DNA of 35,714 bases. It comes from Candidatus Thiodiazotropha sp. (lineage in GTDB: Bacteria > Pseudomonadota > Gammaproteobacteria > Chromatiales > Chromatiaceae). Both the position numbers and the translations under genes were made by a program. Each line of letters begins with the position of its first letter. Position 1 is the first letter of the stretch. The stretch covers positions 1 through 35,714 of the forward strand of contig JAIVEQ010000041.1 of NCBI GenBank assembly GCA_023838465.1, in the 5' to 3' direction. This document shows positions 26,213 to 33,415 of the stretch, piece after piece. The notes below the pieces were generated by a model. That model was not told the origin of the DNA and did not search any database. It saw nothing but the letters and a program-made list of their open reading frames with translations.

Positions 26213-26636
26213 AGCGTTTCTTGACCTCATCAATCTTGTCGGACAGTTCAGTGAGCGTGACGTACTGCTTGTCGACCAGAATCCTCGCTGCAGTCAACAG
26301 CCAACGACCATAGTAGGGAAGACCCAGATACTGCGTCTGCCCCACATCAACATTTTGACGACGACGCCTCTCTTCTGCATTCCAAACACCGCGCCATGCC
26401 AGAACCTCACAAGTCACGAAGGTATTGTGTTCCCATACCTCCTCTTCTTTCTCTTCCCAAGTGATAGGCACATCGGGTTCGCCGCCAACATCATGCGACA
26501 TTCTCGTGTACGCTCTGTAGTGTTCGTTATCAACTTGATCTGGAGCAGGGGCATGCGTCTCTACATGCAGCGAAGGCTGTAGTTGCTTTACAATGTCAAG
26601 ATGACGCATTACTTTCTGTCTGGTGGCTGATGACAT
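26205..26636 (-). CDS. scnB: Thiocyanate hydrolase beta subunit
   Basis: 143 residues matching the N-terminal half of nitrile hydratase beta: NEHYRAYTRMSHDVGGEPDVPI, WEHNTFVTCEVLAWRGVWNAEERRRR and YYGRWLLTAARILVDKQYVTLTEL. Thiobacillus ScnB is 157 residues. First gene of the scnBAC unit, with GAGGAGGT upstream. A long (about 190 nt) leader with inverted repeats and a LysR-type box upstream of a candidate promoter suggest inducible control by the divergent CynR-like regulator. Confidence 0.92.
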   Translation of the reverse strand: MSSATRQKVMRHLDIVKQLQPSLHVETHAPAPDQVDNEHYRAYTRMSHDVGGEPDVPITWEEKEEEVWEHNTFVTCEVLAWRGVWNAEERRRRQNVDVGQTQYLGLPYYGRWLLTAARILVDKQYVTLTELSDKIDEVKKRYE

Positions 26637-26655
26637 GGCCTGGTGACCTCCTCAA

Positions 26656-26777
26656 ATTAGGTTTCTAACAATCTGTCTTGCGCCTAATGGTTTTAAAACG
26701 TCTTGCATATACTGAAATAGGTCTTAAACCAATGCAGATCACTTAACAGGATTTTTAAGTGAAAGTTCAAAGACCTA
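26656..26777 (-). promoter_or_regulatory. Structured 5' leader of the scn operon
   Basis: Between the predicted transcription start near 26825 and the scnB ATG, two foldable elements are visible. The first has an outer stem TAGGTCTT/AAGACCTA (26718-26725 with 26770-26777) enclosing a 7-bp hairpin CACTTAA/TTAAGTG (26740-26746 with 26755-26761). The second pairs ATTAGG with CCTAAT (26656-26661 with 26683-26688) and ends just before the ribosome site. No known riboswitch class is recognised; chance pairing in AT-rich DNA is possible. Confidence 0.4.
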
Positions 26778-26825
26778 AGCTTTTCTTAATAATTCACGAA
26801 GCCTCTCTACTTCCCTTCGTGTTAT

Positions 26826-26898
26826 GTCAAACTATTTACTACGCAATAATAATTGTCCAAGACCAAATTCTGATTAGCTCTATAGGCGATGGCTATGG
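26826..26898 (-). promoter_or_regulatory. CynR-type box and promoter of the scn operon
   Basis: On the minus strand, the box CCATAG-N7-CTATAG (26880-26898) is followed by 19 bp, a TTGGAC -35 element (26855-26860), a 16-bp spacer and TAAATA (26833-26838). The predicted start near 26825 puts the box centre at about -64, the usual place for a LysR recognition site. A 73-bp block covering all of this is 59/73 identical, counted by eye, to 33343-33415 in front of the CbiM-like gene. Confidence 0.7.
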
Positions 26899-27054
26899 TT
26901 GAAGCCGTTTAGCTTAATTGTTCGTCATACAACCACCCTTATTCAGGCGCTTAATTCTGAAAATACATACAGAAGTTGACTAACAATCAAATAATTGAGC
27001 TACACTGAATTACCAAACAACAATTATTGTCTAATAACTAATTTTTAATGAACT

Positions 27055-27073
27055 CCATAGGGGTTGGCTATGG
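27055..27073. promoter_or_regulatory. CynR-type box at the start of the cynR-like gene
   Basis: CCATAG-GGGTTGG-CTATGG, a perfect inverted repeat with the same spacing as the boxes at 26880, 30750 and 33397. It covers the ATG at 27070, so the regulator may repress itself. On the minus strand a degenerate copy of the shared promoter (TTAGAC, 16 bp, TAATTC) follows after 20 bp, so a second, distal scn promoter is possible. Confidence 0.65.
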
Positions 27074-28059
27074 ATCGAAATATCATGTGTCCTCGATCGC
27101 TTCGCTATTTGCTTGCGGTCGCGGAGTATCACAGTTTCACTCGGGCTGCTGAGGCGCTGTATGTGTCGCAACCGACTCTATCCCAACAAATCAAGCAGTT
27201 GGAGGAGTCGCTGGATGTACAGTTACTTGACCGCTCAGTGCGAAGCGTGAGTCTCACCGATGCAGGTGAAGTCTATCTAGGCTACGCACGCCGTGCCTTG
27301 GGTGAACTAGATGCGGGAAAGCGTGCAATCCACGAATTACAGGATCTAAGTCGTGGCTCACTCCGCTTGGGTATGACTCCTATCACTGACTATCTGGCTG
27401 CCCCACTACTGGACAACTTCAATACACGCTACCCTGGCATTACAGTAAGTACGCTGGAGATGCCTCAAGATGACATTGAGACGGGGGTTGTTGAAGATAA
27501 CATCGACATAGGCATTGCATTTACCAATACGCTTTCGACAGAAGCACGCTCCAGCGGTATTGAAATGCAACTACTGTTTATCGAACCGCTCAATATGGCG
27601 GTCGGCAAGGCACATCATTATGCCGGCCAAAAGGCACCATTGAGTGAGCATGCGTTTGAACAGGAGCCGCTCGTACTACTTAACAGTGATTTTGCACTAC
27701 GACGCCATATAGATCTCTATTGTCTGGAACATGACATCACACCGCACATTGCGATTGAAACCAATTCGCTCAGTACCATCATAGAAGTGCTCCGCCTTGG
27801 CAGGCTTGCTACCATACTTCCTAACACCATCGCCTGCCAACAGCATGAGATTCATCCGGTCATGCTGATACCTGAATTACCCCACCATACAATTACTTTG
27901 ATCTGTCGCAGAGATGCGTACAAGAGTCCCGCCTCCATGGCCTTCAAGGGTCTAGCGGCTGAATGGGGCGTTGATGGGTGTCATGATACGCCTGTCAAAA
28001 GAACAGGACCCTGCCCGATGTCGGAAGTCTGCACGCCAAATGGAGATGGACATATCTAG
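27070..28059 (+). CDS. CynR-like LysR-family regulator
   Basis: About 329 residues. The N-terminal winged helix (LRYLLAVAEYHSFTRAAEAL, VSQPTLSQQIKQLEESLDVQ, LLDRSVRSVSLTDAGE) and the following GELDAGKRAIHELQDLSRGSLR are very close to E. coli CynR, the cyanate-responsive activator of cynTSX. The effector domain follows. The C-terminal 25 residues are a cysteine-containing tail. The ATG at 27070 has AGGGG upstream, but the ATG at 27085 (MCPRSLRYLLAV) aligns better with the CynR start and would leave the operator box just upstream. Divergent from scnB. Likely ligand: cyanate or thiocyanate. Confidence 0.9.
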   Translation: MDRNIMCPRSLRYLLAVAEYHSFTRAAEALYVSQPTLSQQIKQLEESLDVQLLDRSVRSVSLTDAGEVYLGYARRALGELDAGKRAIHELQDLSRGSLRLGMTPITDYLAAPLLDNFNTRYPGITVSTLEMPQDDIETGVVEDNIDIGIAFTNTLSTEARSSGIEMQLLFIEPLNMAVGKAHHYAGQKAPLSEHAFEQEPLVLLNSDFALRRHIDLYCLEHDITPHIAIETNSLSTIIEVLRLGRLATILPNTIACQQHEIHPVMLIPELPHHTITLICRRDAYKSPASMAFKGLAAEWGVDGCHDTPVKRTGPCPMSEVCTPNGDGHI

Positions 28060-28102
28060 AGCACTACTGAAGCATCAAGACAAAGATAGGGTATACATGT
28101 AG

Positions 28103-28121
28103 GGTGCGGCCCTGTCGCACC
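28103..28121. terminator. Hairpin between convergent cynR-like and glcF genes
   Basis: GGTGCG and CGCACC form a 6-bp stem with a 7-nt loop in the 110-bp convergent gap. No T-tract is present, so bidirectional termination is only suggested. Confidence 0.35.
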
Positions 28122-28169
28122 AGGTGGAGCCACATTCAGCTAGCCTATTCTTGTATCATACAGCGGCCT

Positions 28170-29471
28170 TTACACTGCCAGCCTACTCACATCGTGCAAT
28201 ACAGGCGGCACCGGGCCACCTGTCACCCAATCCAGTAACTCCACAGTATGTACTACCGGCAATCCTGTTGCGGATGCTATCTGCACCATGCATCCGATAT
28301 TACCTGCAGCGATTACATCAGGCGCCCCCACTTCCAGCGTCTTGACCTTACGAGCCTTTAACTGCTCCGATATCTCGGATTGCAATAAATTATAGGTCCC
28401 GGCAGCACCACAACATGCATGGGAGTCCCTCGGTTCTAATACAGTAAAACCAGCCGCCCTCAGTAGCTTCTTCGGCTTGAATCTGATCCGCTGTCCATAT
28501 TGCAGGGAACAGGTGGCATGATAGGCAACACGTAATCCGGGTTTCACCCTATAGTCCAAGGCTAAATCCGCCAGTAATTCAGTAATGTCTTTAGCCAACG
28601 AAGCAACTGTCGCAGCATCCTCTGCTAACGCATCATTGCGGAATATATAACCATAGTCTTTGACCACGGTACCGCAACCACTTGTGTTGATCACAATCGC
28701 ATCCAGGCCGGCACCATCCACCTCTTTCATCCAGGCGCTGATATTCCTTGCCGCCGCTGCACGACTCTCCTTCGTCTTACCCATATGATGGGTCAACGCC
28801 CCGCAACAACCTGCACCTTGTGCAATCACTACTTCACATCCGTGGCGACGTAAAATTCGAATGGTTGCATCATTGATATCCGTATTCAGTGCCTGTTGCG
28901 CACAGCCTGCCAGCAGTGCCACACGGCGTTTTTGTTCTCCTAGTGCTGGAAATACCTGTGGTTTGTCATTCAAGCTTGGAGTCGGCAATCTGTTAGGCGT
29001 CAATGACAACATAGGGCGAAGTTTACGAGGCATGGCTATGGCAAACGGCTTTATCAAACGGGCACCCCGCATAGCCAGTCGAAAACGGCCAGGATATGGA
29101 AGGAGTTGTGCCAACATCCAACGTAGCATTCTATCTGTCAATTTTCGCTGATGATTGTCCTCAATAGTCTCACGGGCATGATCCAATAGATGTAAATAAT
29201 GTACACTCGACGGGCAGCTGGACATACAAGCCAAACAAGAGAGACATTGGTCGATATATTTGACCGTTTTCTCTTTCGGTACTCCTTCGCCCTCCAACAA
29301 CTCCTTGATCAGATAGATGCGCCCTCGGGAGCTGTCATACTCATCACCCAGCAGTTGATAGGTAGGACAATTCGGTGTGCAGTAATCACATTGGAGACAA
29401 GCACGCAACTCCACATCTGAACTGGCTATAGCAGGTACCGACAGTTGTTGTTGCGTGAAGTTGGTTTGCAT
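28170..29471 (-). CDS. glcF: GlcF-like iron-sulfur oxidoreductase subunit
   Basis: 433 residues. Two N-terminal [4Fe-4S] motifs (CLQCDYCTPNCP and CLSCLACMSSCP) are followed by two CCG domains (GAGCCGALTHHMG and SHACCGAAGTYN), the architecture of the glycolate oxidase Fe-S subunit GlcF. GlcF normally passes electrons from the flavoproteins GlcD and GlcE, but neither is in the window. It lies 19 nt after the OprD-like porin gene on the same strand, so both probably share the CynR-type promoter at 30703-30768. Family is clear; whether the partner is glycolate oxidase is not. Confidence 0.9.
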   Translation of the reverse strand: MQTNFTQQQLSVPAIASSDVELRACLQCDYCTPNCPTYQLLGDEYDSSRGRIYLIKELLEGEGVPKEKTVKYIDQCLSCLACMSSCPSSVHYLHLLDHARETIEDNHQRKLTDRMLRWMLAQLLPYPGRFRLAMRGARLIKPFAIAMPRKLRPMLSLTPNRLPTPSLNDKPQVFPALGEQKRRVALLAGCAQQALNTDINDATIRILRRHGCEVVIAQGAGCCGALTHHMGKTKESRAAAARNISAWMKEVDGAGLDAIVINTSGCGTVVKDYGYIFRNDALAEDAATVASLAKDITELLADLALDYRVKPGLRVAYHATCSLQYGQRIRFKPKKLLRAAGFTVLEPRDSHACCGAAGTYNLLQSEISEQLKARKVKTLEVGAPDVIAAGNIGCMVQIASATGLPVVHTVELLDWVTGGPVPPVLHDVSRLAV

Positions 29472-29490
29472 AACGCTCCTCTATGCGCAC

Positions 29491-30585
29491 TTAAAACAAG
29501 TAATTACCCATCAGCCGAACAAAATGACCATCCTCATGCATATCTGTATAGATCAGTTCAAAATCCAGGCTTTCATTTACATAGTAGTTGACGTAATAAT
29601 CCGTATCGTGTGAACCAACATTAAAATCGACATGCAGTACACCGAGCACTAATCCCGGGATACTGTTGTATTCAAGTCCCAGCGCTGCAGCCGACTGATC
29701 TTCAATATCACCAATGGTATGGTCATCTGCAGAGGTAAAATAGGGACCTCCACCAAATCCGTCAGTTACTGTTCCAGAAACATCATTGTATGCCATTAAT
29801 AAGGTAAAACCGTTAGTGATATAGCTCGTAGCCACTCCGTAAACATTGCCGTCAGGACCACTCCCGTCCTGAGTCTTATCTGACTGAGTGCCATACTGTA
29901 GACTGAAACTGTATCTGTCTGTCTCATACATGCCTTCAAGATAAAATAATTGTGCATATGACTTACCTTGATAAAGCCATCCTTGTAGATCCAGGTTCTC
30001 AAATCCAGTGTAAACCACACCCAAAGCAGCAATACCATTCTCACCATTCATATCTTTGAATTTTTCAGGTGTCCCTGCATCGAATCCTGCCCACTCATCG
30101 AGATAGGTGAGATACAGTGTCGTATCCGGCAAATCGCTGTTGCTTAATAGCCCACCCTGAAAGGTATTCGGAATCATACGTATGTCATCTGTATCCGCAT
30201 GCGGTGTATCTAGTTCGAATCGACCCAGTACCAGTTGTGTATTACTGTAAGAACCTTGTAAAAAGACTTCGCCGAATATCGAATAGCTTGAATGATCAGA
30301 TGCAAAGAAATCTCCATTTTCATTATTAAATAGTTTCTGTGATGTATAGATAGTTGCACCTCCACTCAAGCCATACCAGCGTTGACTGACAAATCCCACC
30401 TTACCTCCAATTGCTGATCCTTTGGTGTGCTCTGCTAACTTGTCTTCAGCATCGATAAAACCAATCCTGATGTTTCCTGAAATACCACTCTCTTCCACCT
30501 TCTCCGCATAGCCAGGTGGGGAGTAAATTATTGTTGATTGCAATATAACAGCTACTAAATAGTGTTGGATCTTTATACGAGCCAC
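29491..30585 (-). CDS. OprD-like outer-membrane porin
   Basis: About 364 residues from a GTG at 30585. I prefer this start because it gives a signal peptide (VARIKIQHYLVAVILQSTII) with cleavage near PPGYA, and a G-rich stretch lies just upstream. The longest frame begins with ATG at 30639 and would add 18 residues in front of the signal. The mature protein has alternating aromatic/polar beta strands, periodic glycine-aspartate turns and a C-terminal phenylalanine (VRLMGNYLF), as in outer-membrane beta barrels of the OprD/OprB type. First gene of a two-gene unit with glcF and preceded by a CynR-type promoter. A role in anion passage is inferred. Confidence 0.78.
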   Translation of the reverse strand: MARIKIQHYLVAVILQSTIIYSPPGYAEKVEESGISGNIRIGFIDAEDKLAEHTKGSAIGGKVGFVSQRWYGLSGGATIYTSQKLFNNENGDFFASDHSSYSIFGEVFLQGSYSNTQLVLGRFELDTPHADTDDIRMIPNTFQGGLLSNSDLPDTTLYLTYLDEWAGFDAGTPEKFKDMNGENGIAALGVVYTGFENLDLQGWLYQGKSYAQLFYLEGMYETDRYSFSLQYGTQSDKTQDGSGPDGNVYGVATSYITNGFTLLMAYNDVSGTVTDGFGGGPYFTSADDHTIGDIEDQSAAALGLEYNSIPGLVLGVLHVDFNVGSHDTDYYVNYYVNESLDFELIYTDMHEDGHFVRLMGNYLF

Positions 30586-30702
30586 AAAAATCACACCCCC
30601 CCAACCATCAACTATGTGCTCAATTTGCAGATAACTCATATTCTTCGACTGCTCTGGTAAATAACTATTTATTACTCTTATAACTCCTGGTATTTAAGTA
30701 AA

Positions 30703-30768
30703 TATTTACTAACCAATGCTATTAGTCAAAGATCGATTTCATATGAACACTATAGGAAATGACTATAG
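30703..30768 (-). promoter_or_regulatory. CynR-type box and promoter of the porin-glcF unit
   Basis: Minus strand: box CTATAG-N7-CTATAG (30750-30768), 19 bp, TTTGAC (30725-30730), 16 bp, TAAATA (30703-30708). Spacings are identical to those in front of scnB and the CbiM-like gene, although the intervening bases differ more. The predicted start is near 30695. Confidence 0.65.
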
Positions 30769-30894
30769 TAAGTGGAAAGAATGCCTCAATTGGCATTTCA
30801 ACTGTGGCCATGGATATTTAGGGACATATGTCACCATAACTAGATGACTCAGGCATGACCCGCACACCCAAAGATACATGTGTGAATTATATTT

Positions 30895-31716
30895 CTAAGC
30901 GCAGCGGACCAAATAAGTGTAATAGTTGCAGGATGCAAAAAATGTTCTATTTTCCATAGCCTGTCTCTGAACAGTCAACCAGCTGTTAACCGCTTCTTCA
31001 GAAAGTAAACCCGCATTTGACACATAAGGTGCATATGTCTCAGCAAAAGACTTGAAATAGCTACCCTTACCTATCTCAACTACTGCATCACCCCAGGCAT
31101 CTATCACTTCAAACCCGAACTCTGGAAAAAGTCTTGGCAGATCTCGCATAATGCGCGGATTATTAAATGAGGCCCTTGTTAAAGCGACATCCATTTTATG
31201 ACCGAAATCATGATCGGGCATGGCATATGTCAAAGAGGCATAATCCCCATCAAAGATAGCTACCGTACCGCCTGGACGAACAACACGGGCCATCTCTTCA
31301 AGCACGGTGGTAGGCTGAGTGACATGACTGATCAGAGTATTTGCAATTACGACATCGAAGCTAGCAGGGGGAAAATCCAACCTATGAGCGTCACCGACTT
31401 GAAAATCTATTTTATTACTGACGTTTTCAAGTTGTGCAAATTTATTTGCGGCTTCAACGAAAGGAAGACTCTGATCAACCCCAATTGCTTTGCCTGAAAA
31501 GCCGCTGCGGCTTGCGAAAAATCGTAGCATTGCGCCTGTACCACAGCCTACCTCCAGCACTTGAGCTGATGGAGGCAAAGTCAGCCGAGATGCATACTTA
31601 TCAAATAAGCTAGTGAACACTTTATCTTTGGCACGGCTTTCAAGCCGTGAAATAAGGCGTTCAATTGCAACCTCATCAAGCTCATTAACAAAACGGTGTG
31701 GATCCCGTGCAACCAT
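30895..31716 (-). CDS. Class I SAM-dependent methyltransferase
   Basis: 273 residues. Motif I is AQVLEVGCGTGAMLRFF, an acidic loop follows in GKAIGVDQSLPF, then DFQVGDAHRLDFPPASFDVVIAN and the post-motif EEMARVVRPGGTVAIFDGDY. This is the Methyltransf_11-type fold, which does not reveal the substrate. It lies about 90 bp downstream of the cyanase gene on the same strand and may be co-transcribed. A thiol or pseudohalide substrate would fit the setting but nothing in the sequence shows it. Confidence 0.88.
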   Translation of the reverse strand: MVARDPHRFVNELDEVAIERLISRLESRAKDKVFTSLFDKYASRLTLPPSAQVLEVGCGTGAMLRFFASRSGFSGKAIGVDQSLPFVEAANKFAQLENVSNKIDFQVGDAHRLDFPPASFDVVIANTLISHVTQPTTVLEEMARVVRPGGTVAIFDGDYASLTYAMPDHDFGHKMDVALTRASFNNPRIMRDLPRLFPEFGFEVIDAWGDAVVEIGKGSYFKSFAETYAPYVSNAGLLSEEAVNSWLTVQRQAMENRTFFASCNYYTYLVRCA

Positions 31717-31805
31717 GCTTCACTATCTACCTCGCTTGATTGTTATTTTTTTACCTGACTAACAGCTGCAAGATGCAGGTACGCAGCATTCTTCCTCTTA
31801 AGCCA

Positions 31806-32246
31806 TCACCATGATTTGTAAGGTAGAAACTTACCATTCAGCGTGACCACTACCCGATCACCTTTCGGATCTTCCTGCTTATCGATATCCATAGTAAAGT
31901 CGATAGCACTCATGATACCGTCACCAAACTTTTCGTGGATCAACTCTTTGATTGTCTCCCCATATACACCAACAATCTCATACCAGCGGTATACTACTGG
32001 GTCGGTAGGTACTGTTTGGTTCCAGATTTTATTGGGAAAACGTTGCAGTGTCATCGAGACCTCATTACCAAGACCGAGTAATTCTGCAACGGCATCTGCC
32101 TGTTTTTTATCCAAGTGGTTCATACCTAAGCATGCAGAACAGACAAACTCGGTAGATAGGCCTGCAACCTCTGCAATATCACTCCACTTCAGATCTTTTT
32201 CGAATTTTGCCTCAGATATTGCATCTTTCATTTCAACTTTATTCAT
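31806..32246 (-). CDS. cynS: Cyanate hydratase (cyanase)
   Basis: 146 residues from the ATG at 32246; a TTG at 32270 would add eight residues that cyanases lack. It converts cyanate and bicarbonate to ammonia and two CO2. The POU-like N-terminal domain is followed by the catalytic domain, with PTDPVVYRWYEIVGVYG and LIHEKFGDGIMSAIDFTMD nearly invariant. Catalytic Arg87, Glu90 and Ser113 match E. coli Arg96, Glu99 and Ser122. Downstream of the CbiM-like gene, from which a 12-bp hairpin separates it. Its own upstream region holds only a half-site (CTATAG at 32387-32392) of the CynR-type box. Confidence 0.97.
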   Translation of the reverse strand: MNKVEMKDAISEAKFEKDLKWSDIAEVAGLSTEFVCSACLGMNHLDKKQADAVAELLGLGNEVSMTLQRFPNKIWNQTVPTDPVVYRWYEIVGVYGETIKELIHEKFGDGIMSAIDFTMDIDKQEDPKGDRVVVTLNGKFLPYKSW

Positions 32247-32426
32247 TGACTTTGCCACTTTAATTATCAACAGGGTTATATTGTGAACATAAACAGTATC
32301 ATGTTCCTGTTCTATAACGACTTTTGCATTATGAACCGACTCAGAAAAAACAGCCTGTCTAAATATTAGGCATATTCAAAACGTAGCTATAGCAATCACC
32401 ACAGGAACGCAGCAAGTACGTCATCA

Positions 32427-32458
32427 TGAGGTCTCCGGTAGATTTTCCGGAGACCTCA
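32427..32458 (-). terminator. Strong hairpin after the CbiM-like gene
   Basis: A perfect 12-bp stem (TGAGGTCTCCGG / CCGGAGACCTCA) with an 8-nt loop lies 8 nt after the stop. Neither strand has a T-run behind it, so it could be a terminator, a transcript-end stabiliser or a pause site that lowers read-through into cynS. Confidence 0.6.
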
Positions 32459-32466
32459 CCTTAAGA

Positions 32467-33147
32467 TCAAGCAGCAGCCCGATAGAGACGGGCATTGAAG
32501 ACCTTGCTGTCTTTGAGTTGATGCAGCGATTTGGCTGTGGCGAGAATAGCCATATCCAGAAGTGGCTCAACAATAATAACTAGCGCATAGGCAGCACCGA
32601 ACGAACCGACCTGCGCGAGATTCTCTGCTCCAAATCCGTTTCCGTAAAAAGCCCAAAATGCAACCCATGCAATAACACCACCCTGGTAGGCTGTCGATAA
32701 AGCAAGGGCCTGTTTGTATTTTACGTCTTTGTAGGCAGTCCTTTCTGGAATGACACGACGAGCCAGTGTGTCGACAAGTAGCAGCGGTACTAATAGGCTG
32801 GTTACATTCATACCATACTGAGGTAAATCAGTCGGTGCGAATAAAAGTCCCTGTGCCAGCAAACCCATTGCCAAGCCTATAGCTGCAGCTCCAGCACCAA
32901 AGATCAGAAAGAGCGTCGCACCAAGAATAAAGTGTACCTCGGAAACGCCTACCGGATAGTGCGGTAAAACTTGAAAAAAGCTAAACACGAGTATTGCTGC
33001 AATCACACTGCGAACAGCAAGCGGGGCGATACCGTCCTGTTTAACCGTACCCAACGCAAGCTTGGCAGCAAACCCAATCGCACCTGCAGCCGTAACAAAG
33101 CTTAGCGCCACTTTTGCGCCCTCAACGACACCTGGTTCAATATGCAT
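32467..33147 (-). CDS. CbiM-like cobalt transport membrane protein
   Basis: 226 residues from the ATG at 33147 (GAGGGGG upstream). The N-terminus MHIEPG carries the His2 that in CbiM/NikM proteins ligates Co2+ or Ni2+, so the start is well supported. About six membrane helices follow, with the family-like YPVGVSEVHFILGATLFLIFG and LPQYGMNVTSLLVPLLL blocks. CbiM is the metal-specific core of ECF cobalt importers; the CbiN, CbiQ and CbiO partners are not in the window. It carries the same CynR-type promoter as the scn operon, which encodes a cobalt enzyme. Cobalt supply for ScnC is therefore the likely role. Confidence 0.85.
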   Translation of the reverse strand: MHIEPGVVEGAKVALSFVTAAGAIGFAAKLALGTVKQDGIAPLAVRSVIAAILVFSFFQVLPHYPVGVSEVHFILGATLFLIFGAGAAAIGLAMGLLAQGLLFAPTDLPQYGMNVTSLLVPLLLVDTLARRVIPERTAYKDVKYKQALALSTAYQGGVIAWVAFWAFYGNGFGAENLAQVGSFGAAYALVIIVEPLLDMAILATAKSLHQLKDSKVFNARLYRAAA

Positions 33148-33342
33148 CTGTACCCCCTCTCCTCTCACTATTAAGTGTGATCATGTCACCAAACGAAGGT
33201 CTGGTGGCGGTTGAGACTATTTTCACGATACCTAATGATTAGGATGAGCAGGCTTCACCAGCTCAATGTATCGATTCAGTTCGCTATTAGATGACAGGTT
33301 CTTGTACTCCTTCCCAATAGAAATCGAACAAGCCGTCATTAA

Positions 33343-33415
33343 GTGAAACTATTTACCACGCAAGCCTATTTGTCCAAGATCTAATTCTGATTAACTCCAT
33401 AGGAGTTGACTATAG
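33343..33415 (-). promoter_or_regulatory. CynR-type box and promoter of the CbiM-like gene
   Basis: Minus strand: box CTATAG-N7-CTATGG (33397-33415), 19 bp, TTGGAC (33372-33377), 16 bp, TAAATA (33350-33355). It shares 59 of 73 positions with the scn promoter block. The predicted leader is about 195 nt, close to the scn leader length, and includes small hairpins such as CCTAA-TGA-TTAGG at 33231-33243. No B12-box sequence was found. Confidence 0.7.

Noticed and set aside
25088..26636. Nitrile hydratase instead of thiocyanate hydrolase
   Set aside because: The beta half is split into two small genes in scnB-scnA order, the catalytic gene follows them, and a P15K-like gene comes next, all as in thiocyanate hydrolase loci.
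32363..32392. Full CynR-type promoter in front of cynS
   Set aside because: Only one arm (CTATAG) is present, and the distance to a TTAGAC-like element is 24 bp rather than 19; no TAAATA at the right spacing.
33148..33343. Possible cobalamin riboswitch upstream of the CbiM-like gene
   Set aside because: No B12-box-like sequence or matching fold was found; a shared LysR-type promoter explains control better.
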